From assembly GCF_013201685.1 (NCBI RefSeq), contig NZ_CP053844.1, positions 1,116,001 through 1,180,000 on the forward strand: a stretch of DNA of 64,000 nt, in the 5' to 3' direction. Positions 8,221 to 18,421 of the stretch are shown here, in pieces. Every line of letters begins with the position of its first letter. The first letter of the stretch is position 1. The position numbers and the translations under genes were made by a program. This DNA is from Campylobacter geochelonis. GTDB lineage: Bacteria; Campylobacterota; Campylobacteria; Campylobacterales; Campylobacteraceae. The notes beneath the pieces were generated by a model. It was not told the DNA's origin. It worked only from the letters and a program-made list of their open reading frames with translations, and did no database searches.

Positions 8221-9062
8221 ACTATCTCCTTAAAATCTATCTTAGTGCCATTTTGCGCTGCTTGTATGACCTTTTTATACGCTTTTGTATACTCGATATG
8301 AGAGTTATCCTCATGAAGCACGCCTAAAGGAAATAGCCCTTTTTGCTCTTCTTCACTCATCTTATCAAATTTAACCTTGCTAGTACATCTTGACTCTATC
8401 CAGTTTAACATATCAGTAGCTTGAGCCATTTTGTTTTTTCTACCTAAATTTATATGACAGTTTGAAAAAACATCAAAAAAGCTATAGCCATCATGCTCAA
8501 AACCTTTTACAAAGAGCTTTGTTAGCCTATCTGCGTTTATAACATTTTCTCTAGCGACAAATGTGGCACCAGCAGCTGTTGCTAGTCTAGCAGCGTCAAA
8601 ATTTGGATCTATGTTTCCTTTTTGAGCTGTTACAGTCCAAAAGCCTTGCGGTGTAGTTGGGCTAGTTTGTGAATTTGTAAGTCCGTAGATAAAGTTGTTT
8701 ATCAAGATGTGGTTTAAGTTGATATTTCTTCTACAGCCGTGAATCGTATGATTTCCACCGATTGCTAAGCCATCGCCATCGCCAGTTACAACGATAACGT
8801 GTTTATCTGGATTTGCCATTTTAATACCAGTTGCGTAAGCTACAGCTCGTCCATGAGTCGTATGAACAGTGTTACAGTTTACATATGAGCTAAAGCGCCC
8901 ACTACAGCCTATTCCACTCACTATACACACATCGTTCATATCCCAGCCAAGAGTATCGATAGCTCTTATAACTGCTTTTAGCACAACACCATCGCCACAA
9001 CCCCAACACCAAAGAGTTGGCATCTTATCTGTTCTTAAATATTTATCATAATTAAAAGCCAT
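8217..9062 (-). CDS. oorB: 2-oxoglutarate:acceptor oxidoreductase, beta (thiamine diphosphate) subunit
   Basis: This 281-residue TPP-binding subunit has CWGCGDG at 19-25, GIGCSGR around 50, and the TPP/Mg motif TGDGDGLAIGGNH followed ~25 residues later by ILINN. The conserved cysteines coordinate a [4Fe-4S] cluster in this enzyme family. It works with OorA (pyrimidine domain), OorC and the ferredoxin OorD. It follows oorA with a 1-nt gap on the same strand, consistent with a single oorDABC transcript. Confidence 0.97.
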   Translation of the reverse strand: MAFNYDKYLRTDKMPTLWCWGCGDGVVLKAVIRAIDTLGWDMNDVCIVSGIGCSGRFSSYVNCNTVHTTHGRAVAYATGIKMANPDKHVIVVTGDGDGLAIGGNHTIHGCRRNINLNHILINNFIYGLTNSQTSPTTPQGFWTVTAQKGNIDPNFDAARLATAAGATFVARENVINADRLTKLFVKGFEHDGYSFFDVFSNCHINLGRKNKMAQATDMLNWIESRCTSKVKFDKMSEEEQKGLFPLGVLHEDNSHIEYTKAYKKVIQAAQNGTKIDFKEIV

Positions 9063-9063
9063 C

Positions 9064-10185
9064 TTAAAACTCCTTAACTTTTTCTATGATTTCAGCTGGA
9101 GATATAGGACGTCCGTTTGCTTTAAAAAGCGTTTTTAAGTCATCTCTTAGCATAGTTCTTTCTATTTCATAGTAGTATTGACCCATATTTAACTCTACTA
9201 CAAGAATTTTCTTAAATCTTTTGCCTATTTCTTTAAGCTCTTTTTCTGGGCTTGGCCATAAAGTTTTTGGTCTAAACAGACCTACTTTAATGCCATCTTT
9301 TCTTAGTTTATCAACCGCATTTCTAGCCGAAAGATTAACACTTCCATAAGCTATAATACAAATTTCAGCATCATCTAACATATACTCATCGACTTCGATA
9401 ATCTCATCTTTATGGTTGTTGATTTTATCCATAAGCCTTTTCATGTTATATCCAACCATTTCGCCATTTTCTGTTGGAAAACCTGTTGGACCATGATGTA
9501 ATCCAGTGATGTGGTATTTATAACCTTTAAAGAATGGATTTAGAGTAGCTGGCTCATCGGCTTTTGCCTCATATGGCTTATACTCTTTTGGATCTCCGCT
9601 AAACTCGCGTCTTTTTACTATCTTTAAATCTTTGATTTCAGGCAACATCGCTTTTGCTTGCATATGTCCTAAAGTCTCATCTAGTAGTACAAAAACTGGA
9701 GTCATAAATTTTTCAGCCAAATTAAACGCTCTAACCGTTTCACTATACGCCTCTTCTAGTGTTCCAGGACAAAGTGCAATGCTTTGAAAATCGCCATGAG
9801 TTGGATTTTTAGCCTGCATTATATCGCCTTGCGCAACACGAGTTGGAAGACCAGTTGATGGGCCACCACGCATAACATTTATAATAACAAGTGGAACTTC
9901 AGCGATAAATCCAAGTCCGATTTGCTCTGCTTTTAGTGAAATTCCAGGTCCGCTACTTGCTGTTAAAGCCTTAGCTCCACTCATAGAAGCACCAAGCGCA
10001 ACACAAATTCCAGAAATTTCATCTTCCATTTGTATAAATCTACCGCCATTTTTAGGTAGTAAAACGCTCATTTCATGCGCAACTTCACTTGATGGAGTTA
10101 TAGGATAACCGCCAAAAAAGTTACAGCCACACTCAACAGCTGCTTGTGCTGCTAGGATATTTCCTGTTGATATAACTTCTCTCAT
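9064..10185 (-). CDS. oorA: 2-oxoglutarate:acceptor oxidoreductase, alpha subunit
   Basis: This 373-residue alpha subunit has the pyruvate/ferredoxin-oxidoreductase N-terminal domain: GCNFFGGYPITPSSEVAHEM at ~19-38, QMEDEISGICVALGASMSGA, and SSGPGISLKAEQIG. It also has the second domain with IAYGSVNLSARNAV and KTLWPSPEKEL. It binds the thiamine pyrimidine ring and supplies the conserved Thr in YPITP. Its start overlaps the oorD stop by 4 nt. Assignment as 2-oxoglutarate- rather than pyruvate-specific follows from subunit sizes and linkage to sucCD. Confidence 0.97.
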   Translation of the reverse strand: MREVISTGNILAAQAAVECGCNFFGGYPITPSSEVAHEMSVLLPKNGGRFIQMEDEISGICVALGASMSGAKALTASSGPGISLKAEQIGLGFIAEVPLVIINVMRGGPSTGLPTRVAQGDIMQAKNPTHGDFQSIALCPGTLEEAYSETVRAFNLAEKFMTPVFVLLDETLGHMQAKAMLPEIKDLKIVKRREFSGDPKEYKPYEAKADEPATLNPFFKGYKYHITGLHHGPTGFPTENGEMVGYNMKRLMDKINNHKDEIIEVDEYMLDDAEICIIAYGSVNLSARNAVDKLRKDGIKVGLFRPKTLWPSPEKELKEIGKRFKKILVVELNMGQYYYEIERTMLRDDLKTLFKANGRPISPAEIIEKVKEF

Positions 10186-10496
10186 ACGCTCTCCTTTAAT
10201 TCCATATAGTTGTTACTTTTAATCGCCTCGGCTCGCTTTTTTGACTCTTCTGTGAGTTTTGCAAATTTAAAGCCTTTATCAGCAACATAAATAGCAAAAT
10301 CCGGGCAGTGAGTTTCACAATCTCTACAGCCTATACAGCTGTTTGAGTCTAAAACTTCTATCATCATACCCTGGATTGAATACGGGTCATAACGCATGGC
10401 TAAAGTCCCACTAGGACAGTAGTCAACACAAATATTACAAGCCTTGCAGCGGGATTCATCTACCCATACAGCTGCGTCTTTAGGCTGTTCTATCAT
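10182..10496 (-). CDS. oorD: 2-oxoglutarate:acceptor oxidoreductase, delta (2x[4Fe-4S] ferredoxin) subunit
   Basis: This 104-residue ferredoxin subunit has two CxxCxxCxxxC clusters, Cys17/20/23/27 and Cys54/57/60/64, predicted to bind two [4Fe-4S] centres that carry electrons from the TPP intermediate to an external acceptor. It is the first gene of the oorDABC set, 12 nt downstream of sucD. Its order and size match the oorD genes of C. jejuni and H. pylori. Confidence 0.96.
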   Translation of the reverse strand: MIEQPKDAAVWVDESRCKACNICVDYCPSGTLAMRYDPYSIQGMMIEVLDSNSCIGCRDCETHCPDFAIYVADKGFKFAKLTEESKKRAEAIKSNNYMELKESV

Positions 10497-10508
10497 AATA
10501 GCTTCTCC

Positions 10509-11384
10509 TTATTTTAATATTTCTTTTAATTTTGAACCGATATGTGCAGGACTCTCTACAACATGAACTCCAACCGCACTTAAAGCTTTCATTTTACCAA
10601 CAGCAGTTGAGTCCTCACCGCTAATAATAGCTCCAGCATGTCCCATTCTTTTGCCTTTTGGAGCTGATTGACCAGCTATAAAAGCAACTATTGGTTTAGT
10701 TATTTGCTCTTTTATAACTTTACAAGCTTCAATCTCCAAACTTCCACCAATCTCACCTATCATAACTATAGCTTTTGTATCAGGATCTGCTTCAAACATA
10801 GGTAAAAGCTCAGTATAAGTTAAACCTATGATGCTATCTCCGCCGATTCCAACAGCTGTTGAAATTCCATAACCCTCATTTATGATTTGGTTTGAACCTT
10901 CATAAGTTAGTGTTCCTGATTTTGAGATAAGACCTACATTAACTTTTGATTTTTTAAATACCATTCCAGGCATAATGCCAAGCTTGCACTCATCTGAGCT
11001 AATGATTCCTGGGCAATTTGGACCTATCATCATCATACCGCATTTATTTGCATAGTTTTTTGCAGCTATCATATCATTTACCGGAGTATGCTCTGTGATA
11101 ACAACTGCTAGCTTTATACCAGCATTTGCAGCCTCTATAACACCATTAGCAACAAATTTAGCAGGAACAAAAATTAAACTAACAGTAGCTCCTGTTGCAT
11201 CAACAGCTTCTTTAACTGTGTTAAAAACTGGTCTATCAAGATGAGTTTGACCGCCCTTAAATGGCGTAACTCCACCAACTATGTTTGTGCCATACGCAAT
11301 GCATTGCTCTGCGTGAAAAGTTCCTTCTTTACCAGTAAAGCCTTGAACGATAACTTTTGTGTTTTTATCTACTAATATACTCAT
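10509..11384 (-). CDS. sucD: Succinyl-CoA synthetase, alpha subunit
   Basis: This 291-residue alpha subunit has the CoA-binding Rossmann domain ([12 protein letters not shown] at ~13-24), [17 protein letters not shown], and the phosphohistidine segment [12 protein letters not shown] near residue 250. With SucC it interconverts succinyl-CoA and succinate with substrate-level phosphorylation. It lies 15 nt after sucC and 12 nt before oorD, so product and substrate enzymes for succinyl-CoA are made from one transcript. Confidence 0.97.
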   Translation of the reverse strand: MSILVDKNTKVIVQGFTGKEGTFHAEQCIAYGTNIVGGVTPFKGGQTHLDRPVFNTVKEAVDATGATVSLIFVPAKFVANGVIEAANAGIKLAVVITEHTPVNDMIAAKNYANKCGMMMIGPNCPGIISSDECKLGIMPGMVFKKSKVNVGLISKSGTLTYEGSNQIINEGYGISTAVGIGGDSIIGLTYTELLPMFEADPDTKAIVMIGEIGGSLEIEACKVIKEQITKPIVAFIAGQSAPKGKRMGHAGAIISGEDSTAVGKMKALSAVGVHVVESPAHIGSKLKEILK

Positions 11385-11399
11385 AAATTTATCCTTACA

Positions 11400-12566
11400 T
11401 TAAGCATTTGCTAGTTCGACAGCTTTTCTAGCGCCGCTTTCTAGACCATCAACTGTTATGATATTTTCTATATTTGCACCTTTTAAAATATCAGCCGCCT
11501 CTTTTGCATTTGTTCCATCAAGTCTAACAACTACTGGAATATCAACTTTTGTAAGCTTTGTGGCTTCTAAAATTCCGTTTGCGATTCTATCGCATCTTAC
11601 AATTCCGCCAAAGATATTTACAAAGATTGATTTTACATTTTTATCTCTTAAAATAATTTCAAAAGCTTTTGCAACGGTTTGAGGATTTGCCCCGCCTCCC
11701 ACATCAAGGAAGTTTGCAGGCTTTCCGCCAACTGAGTTAATCGTATCCATCGTACCCATCGCCAAACCAGCGCCATTTACCATACAACCGATATTTCCAT
11801 CAAGTTTTACATAGCTAAGTCCATGTTCTTTTGCCTCTACTTCGCTTGGCTCTTCTTCATCTAAATCTCTCATAGAAGCGATTTTTGGCTGACGAAATAA
11901 TGCACTATCATCAAAGCCCATTTTAGCATCTAGTGGCATAAAGTCATTTTCTGCTGTTAAAACAAGCGGGTTAATCTCAACTAAATTTGCATCAGTTTTT
12001 GTATATAAGTTATAAAGAGATTTTACAATATTTCCAAATTTAAGGCTTAAATCTTTATCAAAATTTAAAAAACTAGCAACTTCAAGAGCGTGAAAATCGC
12101 AAAGCCCGATTTCTTGATCGATTAGCAAACTTTTTATAAGCTCTGGGTTATCATGCGATACCTCTTCTATGCTCATACCGCCACTTGCTGAAGCAATCAA
12201 GCCAACTTTTTCACTATTTCTATCAAAAGTAAAGCTTAGATAATACTCTTTTGCTATGTTACAACCCTTTTCGATATAAACTTTTTTAACAAGTTTTCCC
12301 TCAGGACCAGTTTGGGCTGTAACTAGCGTCATACCAAGAATTTGCTCGGCATATTTTTTAACATCATCAAGGCTTTTTGCGATTTTAACACCACCGCCAA
12401 GTCCTCGCCCGCCAGCGTGAATTTGTGCTTTTACAGCCCAAACACTTCCGCCAAGTCTTTTTGCTGCTTGCACTGCTTCATCCACACTTGTTGCTAACTC
12501 ACCATCAGCCACATTTATACCAAAATCGCGGCACAGTTCTTTAGCTTGATACTCGTGAATATTCAT
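11400..12566 (-). CDS. sucC: Succinyl-CoA synthetase, beta subunit (ADP-forming type)
   Basis: This 388-residue ATP-grasp subunit has the N-terminal NIHEYQAKELCRDFGI, the lysine/glycine-rich AGGRGLGGGVK nucleotide loop around 52-62, the metal-binding LVEINPLV near 197, and the C-terminal CoA-ligase domain with FVNIFGGIVRCD. It partners SucD. The start at 12566 follows a TAGGAG ribosome site. In C. jejuni mdh lies between icd and sucC; here the two are adjacent with only 65 nt between them. Confidence 0.97.
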   Translation of the reverse strand: MNIHEYQAKELCRDFGINVADGELATSVDEAVQAAKRLGGSVWAVKAQIHAGGRGLGGGVKIAKSLDDVKKYAEQILGMTLVTAQTGPEGKLVKKVYIEKGCNIAKEYYLSFTFDRNSEKVGLIASASGGMSIEEVSHDNPELIKSLLIDQEIGLCDFHALEVASFLNFDKDLSLKFGNIVKSLYNLYTKTDANLVEINPLVLTAENDFMPLDAKMGFDDSALFRQPKIASMRDLDEEEPSEVEAKEHGLSYVKLDGNIGCMVNGAGLAMGTMDTINSVGGKPANFLDVGGGANPQTVAKAFEIILRDKNVKSIFVNIFGGIVRCDRIANGILEATKLTKVDIPVVVRLDGTNAKEAADILKGANIENIITVDGLESGARKAVELANA

Positions 12567-12631
12567 ATTTTACTCCTAAATCTTAATTTTAACTAAATTT
12601 TACTAATATATAATAAAAAACTTAAACCAAA

Positions 12632-14824
12632 TTAACCCAAAATTCCATTTAGAGTTTTGCTACATCTCATAACAGAATTAACCTTTTTATCATCAAAAAT
12701 GTAATAACCTCCTAAGTCTACTTTTTTACCTTGAACGTCTAAAAATTCGCCATTTATCTTATCTTCGTTTGCTTTTAAATCTTTTGAAATTTGCTCAAAT
12801 TTATCTTTAAGTTCAGTTTTACTAAGCTCATCAGCAAGGTATAGTGCTAGATAAAAATGGCTGTTTCTATTATCTGGTTTTCCTACATCCTTACTTGGAC
12901 TTTTATCATCTTTAAGCCATTTTGAAACCGCCTTATCAAGTGCTTTTGCTAAAATTTGTGCGTTTTTGTTGCCATTTGTTTCATAAAGATGTTCTAAGCT
13001 AACGATAAGTGCCATAAACTCACCCAAACTATCCCATCTTAGGTGATTTTCTTCTATAAGTTGTTGCACGTGTTTTGGCGCACTTCCACCAGCTCCTGTT
13101 TCAAACATACCGCCACCATTTAAAAGCGGAACGATTGAGAGCATTTTAGCGCTTGTTCCAAGCTCGATTATCGGATATAAATCTGTCAAATAATCCCTTA
13201 AAACATTGCCAGTTACGCTAATGCAGTCTTTTCCAGCTCTTATGATTTTATTTGATACTCTAACTGCTTCATCTGGGTTTAAAATTTCTATATCAAGCCC
13301 ATTTAAATCATAGTTTTTAAGTTCATTTTCTACGATTTGTTTTAAATTTCTATCATGAGCGCGACGGTCATCTAGCCAAAAAATAGTTTTAAAACCAGTT
13401 ATTTTAGCTCTATTTACAGCTAGTTTTATCCAGTTTTTTATAGCTTCATCTTTGGTTTGTGTCATCCTATAAATGTCGCCTTTTTGGACGCTAAATTTAA
13501 ACACTTCAGCCCCACTACTATCTTTTACAATAACCTCTCCATCATCTTCTATGATAAAAGTTTTGTCATGACTTCCATATTCTTCAGCTTTTTTAGCCAT
13601 TAAACCGATGTTTGAAACACTTCCTATGGTTGCTGGATTTAGCTCGCCATTTTCTTTTAGGTCTTTTATCATACTATCATAAACTATAGCATAAGATCTG
13701 TCTGGTATAACAGCTAAGCATTCAACAGCTTTGCCATCTTTATCCCACATTTTACCGCTATTGCGTATCATCGCAGGCATTGAAGCGTCGATGATAACAT
13801 CGCTTGGAACGTGTAAATTTGTAACACCTTTATCGCTATCAACCATGCTTAAAAGTGGACTTTTTGCATAAATTTCATCAAATTTTGCATAAATTTTCTC
13901 TTTTATAGGTAAATTTTCTATCCTAGCAAATAGATCTTTTAAGCCATTATTTTCATTTACTCCAACACTTTTTAACTCATCTTTAAACTCGCTAAAAACT
14001 TCAGCAAAAAAGCCTTTAACAAAATGTCCAAAAATAACTGGATCACTTACCTTCATCATCGTAGCTTTTAAGTGAACTGAGTATAAAAGTTCTTTGTCTT
14101 TTGCATACTTTATACTATCTTTTACAAACTCATCAAGCTTTTTTGCGCTCATAAAAGTTGCATCTACAACTTCATCTTTAAGCACTTTTAAATCATCTTT
14201 TAAGACTTTTTTATCACCATTTTTAGCTATAAATTCAACGCTTAAATTTGTAGGCTCTTTAAAAACTTTGGATTTTTCATACTCATAAAAATCCCCACTA
14301 TTCATATGATAAACTTCTGTTTTGCTATCTTTGCTCCATTTACCGTTTCTATGTGGGTTTGCTTTGGCATACTCTTTTACTGCATTTGCAGCACGCCTGT
14401 CCGAGTTACCCTCACGAAGCACAGGATTTACCGCACTTCCTAAGACTTTTGAGTAACGTTTTTTGATATCTTCTTCCTCTTTATTTTTTGGTTCATTTGG
14501 ATAGTCTGGAACATCAAAACCCTTTTCTTGAAGCTCTTTTATACAAGCTTGAAGTTGTGGAAGAGAGGCTGAGATGTTTGGAAGCTTTATAATATTTGCT
14601 TTTGAATCTAGCGTTAATTTCCCTAAAATACTTAGATAATCATCGACTTTCTGACTATCTTTTAGCTTTTCTGGAAAAGTTGAAAGTACTCTAGCAGCTA
14701 AAGAAATATCTGCTTTTTCTATACTAATGCCAGCTTTTGCAAAAAAACTTTTTATAATAGGATATAGCGAAAAGGTCGCTAACGCGGGAGCTTCGTCTGT
14801 GTATGTGTATATGATATCACTCAT
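12632..14824 (-). CDS. icd: Isocitrate dehydrogenase, NADP-dependent, monomeric type
   Basis: This 730-residue protein belongs to the monomeric IDH class (~740 residues), unrelated in length to the ~415-residue dimeric E. coli enzyme. Recognisable segments are the N-terminal [39 protein letters not shown] and GSNDRRA-type residues (REGNSDRRA), FGHFVKGFF, and the C-terminal [14 protein letters not shown]. It oxidatively decarboxylates isocitrate to 2-oxoglutarate, the substrate of the downstream Oor enzyme. It is the first gene of the reverse TCA block; the start is supported by an AGGAG site. Confidence 0.97.
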   Translation of the reverse strand: MSDIIYTYTDEAPALATFSLYPIIKSFFAKAGISIEKADISLAARVLSTFPEKLKDSQKVDDYLSILGKLTLDSKANIIKLPNISASLPQLQACIKELQEKGFDVPDYPNEPKNKEEEDIKKRYSKVLGSAVNPVLREGNSDRRAANAVKEYAKANPHRNGKWSKDSKTEVYHMNSGDFYEYEKSKVFKEPTNLSVEFIAKNGDKKVLKDDLKVLKDEVVDATFMSAKKLDEFVKDSIKYAKDKELLYSVHLKATMMKVSDPVIFGHFVKGFFAEVFSEFKDELKSVGVNENNGLKDLFARIENLPIKEKIYAKFDEIYAKSPLLSMVDSDKGVTNLHVPSDVIIDASMPAMIRNSGKMWDKDGKAVECLAVIPDRSYAIVYDSMIKDLKENGELNPATIGSVSNIGLMAKKAEEYGSHDKTFIIEDDGEVIVKDSSGAEVFKFSVQKGDIYRMTQTKDEAIKNWIKLAVNRAKITGFKTIFWLDDRRAHDRNLKQIVENELKNYDLNGLDIEILNPDEAVRVSNKIIRAGKDCISVTGNVLRDYLTDLYPIIELGTSAKMLSIVPLLNGGGMFETGAGGSAPKHVQQLIEENHLRWDSLGEFMALIVSLEHLYETNGNKNAQILAKALDKAVSKWLKDDKSPSKDVGKPDNRNSHFYLALYLADELSKTELKDKFEQISKDLKANEDKINGEFLDVQGKKVDLGGYYIFDDKKVNSVMRCSKTLNGILG

Positions 14825-14905
14825 TCATACTCCTTTAGAAAAATAAATTGCCAAATTTTAACATCTTTATATTAAAAACTTCATTGTTATAAAAAAGTAG
14901 TATTT

Positions 14906-15856
14906 TTATTTAATTTTTCTTTGAATATTTATCTGATTTATATGCTCGTTTATGGTTTTAGTAAAGACATGTTTTCCACTTCTTTTATCTCTCATGAAGT
15001 ATAAATAATCACTCTTTATAGGATTTATCGCAGCTTCAATCGCCTCTTTTGATACAGTGCAAACTGGAGTTGGAGGCAGTCCTTCATAAATATATGTATT
15101 AAATTTACTTATATCATTTTTAATGCGTTCTGGCGTTATTTTCATATGAGAATACTCGCCATAATTTAGCGTTCCGTCCATCTGAAGCTTCATATTTCTT
15201 TTAAGTCGATTTTGTATAACAGAGCTTACAATGGGCATTTCGCTAATATTGGCAGCCTCTTTTTGTATAACAGAAGCAGCAGATAAAATCTCTATCCATT
15301 TATCTTTTTCATACTTTCCAAAATATTTTTTAGCTAAATTTTGATGGAATTTTTCTGACTCATGAACTAAATTTTTAATGATTTCACTTCCGCTCATACC
15401 TTTTGCAAAGCTGTAAGTATTTGGAACTAAAAAGCCCTCATAAAACGGAGCAGTTTTGTTAAAATCTTCCTCAATCTCAACAAAATTTAAATTTTCTTTA
15501 CTAGCTAAATTTTTTAAGAATATCACAGTTGTCTCGCCTGGAATTAAAGTTATATTTATCATAACCGGCTTTGCAACTGTTAGTTTATAAAAAAAATCTA
15601 TCTTTGTTAAAGGCTCTTTTCCTATATCAAGATATCCGTGGTGTGGTGTACCGATGAAAGAAAGAATTCTAGGATCAAACCTTGTTGCGTTAAGATTTTG
15701 GTTGGATAATTGAGATATAATTTTAGTCGAACTTCCTTTTGGGATAAAAATAGTATCAGTAAAATTTACTGGTCTAGTCAAATCATAAGATAAAGCAAGG
15801 ATAAAAATGAGGATAATATCAAAAATTGCAAAAATAACTCTTATAACTATAGCCAT
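14906..15856 (-). CDS. mltG: Endolytic murein transglycosylase, MltG (YceG) family
   Basis: MltG cleaves nascent glycan strands from the periplasmic side of the inner membrane. The 316-residue protein has one N-terminal membrane helix (residues ~3-24), a LysM-like stretch, and the YceG catalytic domain with SVIQKEA, giving Glu200 as the likely catalytic glutamate. It also has DGTLNYGEYS, YEGLPPTPVC and YLYFMRDKRSGKHVF, all conserved landmarks. The only plausible start is the ATG at 15856, which lies 50 nt inside the divergently oriented AsmA-like gene; an AGAGGA element is 11 nt upstream. Both proteins therefore read the same 50 bp for their membrane anchors. The C-terminus ends normally. Confidence 0.93.
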   Translation of the reverse strand: MAIVIRVIFAIFDIILIFILALSYDLTRPVNFTDTIFIPKGSSTKIISQLSNQNLNATRFDPRILSFIGTPHHGYLDIGKEPLTKIDFFYKLTVAKPVMINITLIPGETTVIFLKNLASKENLNFVEIEEDFNKTAPFYEGFLVPNTYSFAKGMSGSEIIKNLVHESEKFHQNLAKKYFGKYEKDKWIEILSAASVIQKEAANISEMPIVSSVIQNRLKRNMKLQMDGTLNYGEYSHMKITPERIKNDISKFNTYIYEGLPPTPVCTVSKEAIEAAINPIKSDYLYFMRDKRSGKHVFTKTINEHINQINIQRKIK

Positions 15857-18383
15857 ACTTATGGTAATCCTCTCTTTACTTTTTGTCTGGTTAAAATTTG
15901 GTATAAATGTTGGAAATTTAAACTTTCAAGATTTTACCGTAAAGCAATTATATATTAAATTTGATAAAAAAATACTCATAAGCGCAGACGATATAGAAAT
16001 ACCGCTAAATTTAGAGCCAAATTCAAGCTCAAATCACAGCTCAACTAATCAAATCAAAAAAATCACAACCTACTTTCCATATCTTAACAAATTTTTCAAA
16101 GAGATAAATTTAAAAAACATAAAAGTTGGAGAAAATAGCGCAACTGTGCTATACAAAAACGATATTTTTTATATAGATAGCGCATTTTTAAAAGTAGATG
16201 TTAAGCTAAAAGCTAAAGATGATGGCTTTGATATTTCTATAAACGAGCTTTCTTTAAAAGACTTTGAACTTGTGATAAAGGGCGAAATGGACGCAAATTT
16301 CGCAAATAACTTATATGACTTTAACGGCTCATTTCAAACTCACGAGATAAATGGAAAGTTAGATTTTGATATAAAAAATGGCATATTAAACTACTATATA
16401 ACAGACGCAACGGCTGCTAGCTTAGAGCATTTTATGAACGAACTTGGCATAAAAGCCGCGATGGATAAAGAAATTAGCGAGTGGATATATGGCAAAATCA
16501 TAGCAAGCAGATACGATGTGACGCAGCTAAAAGGCGAGATTGATTTAAACAATCAAGATTTTATGCTTGATAAGCTAACTGGCGAAGCCTATGCGTATGA
16601 TTTAAATATCTCATTTAACGATAAGCTTCCATCTGCTTATGTTAGTGAGGCGTTTATTGAGCTAAGAGATGGCGATCTTAGTTTTATCCTTAAAGACCCA
16701 CAATACGAGGGCAAAAGCTTGTTTGGAAGTAGTGTTAAGATAACAAATTTATTTAAAACTGGCACGAAAGTTTTGCTAAATTTAGCCACCGATTCCTTGC
16801 TTGATAAAAACGTTACAAATATCTTAAAAGCTTATGATATAAACCTACCAATAGTGCAAACTAGCGGAACTTTAAACTCTAGTTTAAATTTAGATATAAA
16901 CATAGAGCCATATGCTTTAAAAGCGCATGGAAAATTTGAGTTAAAAAATGCAAATTTAGAGATTGCTGGGGCTAAATTTAGCTCAAAAAAAGCAAGCGTA
17001 GAGCTAAATGACACGGATGTTGATATAAAAAATGCAAATTTAAAAATGGCTAATCTCTTTGAAGCAAACGACATAAACGGCAAAATCGATACCGTAAAAA
17101 TGAAAGCTAAATTTGATGCAAATTTTGCAAAAGTTAACATCAACGCAAACGATACAAAACTATATAATAGAGAAAATTTCAAATCAAAAGTAGAGCTTGA
17201 CTTTTCCAAAAAAGATACCACGCTAAACATAGCAAATTTAAACACTCTTATTACTTTTAAAGATAAAAACACAAGCATAGAAATTTCAGATATAACGCCA
17301 CTTTTGCCATACTCTAGGCTGCTTAAAGAGCTTGGAGTTAGGGCTGGTTTTGTTGTGATAGACTCTCCTGATTTTGCTAAATTTAACATAGTTGCGAAAA
17401 ACGTCTTATTTACAACGCCATTTAGAAAAAAAGATGGCTTGATGTATGAAAATGATGATTTAAACATAAAAGTAGATAAAAACAAAGTATTTGCCACCAC
17501 AAAAAGCGGACTTTTAAGCTTTAATATCGATGAAAAAGAGAGTATAAACGCTACTATAAAAAATCTTGATTTTATACTATCAAACAGCGATAACAACGAT
17601 AGCACAAATATGCCAGATGTAAATTTTAACGCGCAAAATTCATTTTTGGTTTTAAAGGATTTAAACAAAACGATTGAATTTAGCTCATATAGCGGGAATT
17701 TAAACAAAAAAAATATTAAATTTAACGGAAAAACAGGCGAAAATGGCGATATAACACTAAATTTAATGCCAAATTTAATGTGGCTATTTGCAAGTGGAAT
17801 CAGCGGAAAAGATGTAAATAACTTTTTAAATATGCAAAGCTTTGATGATGGAAATTTCACGCTTAAAGTCGTTGGAAATAGCCAAAAAGACTATAGAGGC
17901 GAGATTTTAATCCACGATGCTTTTTTAAAAGACTACGTGCTTTATCAAAGACTTTTATCATTTTTAAACTCAGTTCCAGCCTTACTGACTTTTAAAACGC
18001 CTGATTTTAACGACAAGGGCTTTAGTGTAAAAGATGGAAAAGTCTATTTTATGAGAAAAGATAACCAAATTTTAATCCAAGCTATGGATTTTAAAGGAAC
18101 GAGCGCTGATATCGGTGGCAAGGGGGTGATAGATTTAAACACGGATGATTTGAATATAGATCTTGAGATAAAATATCTAAAAGATGCAAGCTCGATAATC
18201 GACTATATACCGCTTGTAAATCAAATTTTGCTAGGCTCAGATAGGACAATTTCCACTGTTATCAAAATCAGAGGAACTTTACAAAACCCAACCTATGAAA
18301 GTCAAGTTTTAAGCGATGTTTTGCTTAGTCCATTTAATATCATAAAAAACACTCTCGAGCTTCCATTCGTGATGTTTGAGTAA
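15807..18383 (+). CDS. AsmA-like/YhdP-type large periplasmic protein
   Basis: This 858-residue protein has an N-terminal membrane anchor (~residues 5-29) followed by a long beta-rich repetitive periplasmic region full of alternating Asn/Lys/Leu strands. Its C-terminal domain (~700-850) reads KDGKVYFMRKDNQ, FKGTSADIGGKGVIDL and a terminal RGTLQNPTYE segment, which match the AsmA-like C-terminal domain. Relatives (AsmA, YhdP, TamB) are thought to carry phospholipids between inner and outer membranes. ATG 15807 is 5 nt behind an AAGGA site and overlaps the 5' end of mltG on the other strand. An orthologue sits beside the icd region in C. jejuni. Function is inferred from the family only. Confidence 0.85.
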   Translation: MRIISKIAKITLITIAILMVILSLLFVWLKFGINVGNLNFQDFTVKQLYIKFDKKILISADDIEIPLNLEPNSSSNHSSTNQIKKITTYFPYLNKFFKEINLKNIKVGENSATVLYKNDIFYIDSAFLKVDVKLKAKDDGFDISINELSLKDFELVIKGEMDANFANNLYDFNGSFQTHEINGKLDFDIKNGILNYYITDATAASLEHFMNELGIKAAMDKEISEWIYGKIIASRYDVTQLKGEIDLNNQDFMLDKLTGEAYAYDLNISFNDKLPSAYVSEAFIELRDGDLSFILKDPQYEGKSLFGSSVKITNLFKTGTKVLLNLATDSLLDKNVTNILKAYDINLPIVQTSGTLNSSLNLDINIEPYALKAHGKFELKNANLEIAGAKFSSKKASVELNDTDVDIKNANLKMANLFEANDINGKIDTVKMKAKFDANFAKVNINANDTKLYNRENFKSKVELDFSKKDTTLNIANLNTLITFKDKNTSIEISDITPLLPYSRLLKELGVRAGFVVIDSPDFAKFNIVAKNVLFTTPFRKKDGLMYENDDLNIKVDKNKVFATTKSGLLSFNIDEKESINATIKNLDFILSNSDNNDSTNMPDVNFNAQNSFLVLKDLNKTIEFSSYSGNLNKKNIKFNGKTGENGDITLNLMPNLMWLFASGISGKDVNNFLNMQSFDDGNFTLKVVGNSQKDYRGEILIHDAFLKDYVLYQRLLSFLNSVPALLTFKTPDFNDKGFSVKDGKVYFMRKDNQILIQAMDFKGTSADIGGKGVIDLNTDDLNIDLEIKYLKDASSIIDYIPLVNQILLGSDRTISTVIKIRGTLQNPTYESQVLSDVLLSPFNIIKNTLELPFVMFE

Positions 18384-18384
18384 A

Positions 18385-18410
18385 ATTATACATAAAATTT
18401 TATGTATAAT
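18385..18410. terminator. 26-bp perfect palindrome between convergent genes, probable bidirectional terminator
   Basis: Two 13-base arms, ATTATACATAAAA and its exact complement, abut with no spacer. It lies just after the AsmA-like stop and just before the 3' end of the convergent regulator gene. The A/T-only inner part gives a U-run on both transcripts, which suits a bidirectional terminator, although the stem has few G/C pairs. Confidence 0.55.
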
Positions 18411-18421
18411 AGCGACTGTTA

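Noticed and set aside
16832-17860. 342-codon minus-strand frame inside the AsmA-like gene
   Set aside because: This is a shadow of a strongly supported gene on the plus strand, caused by its composition, and has no ribosome site.
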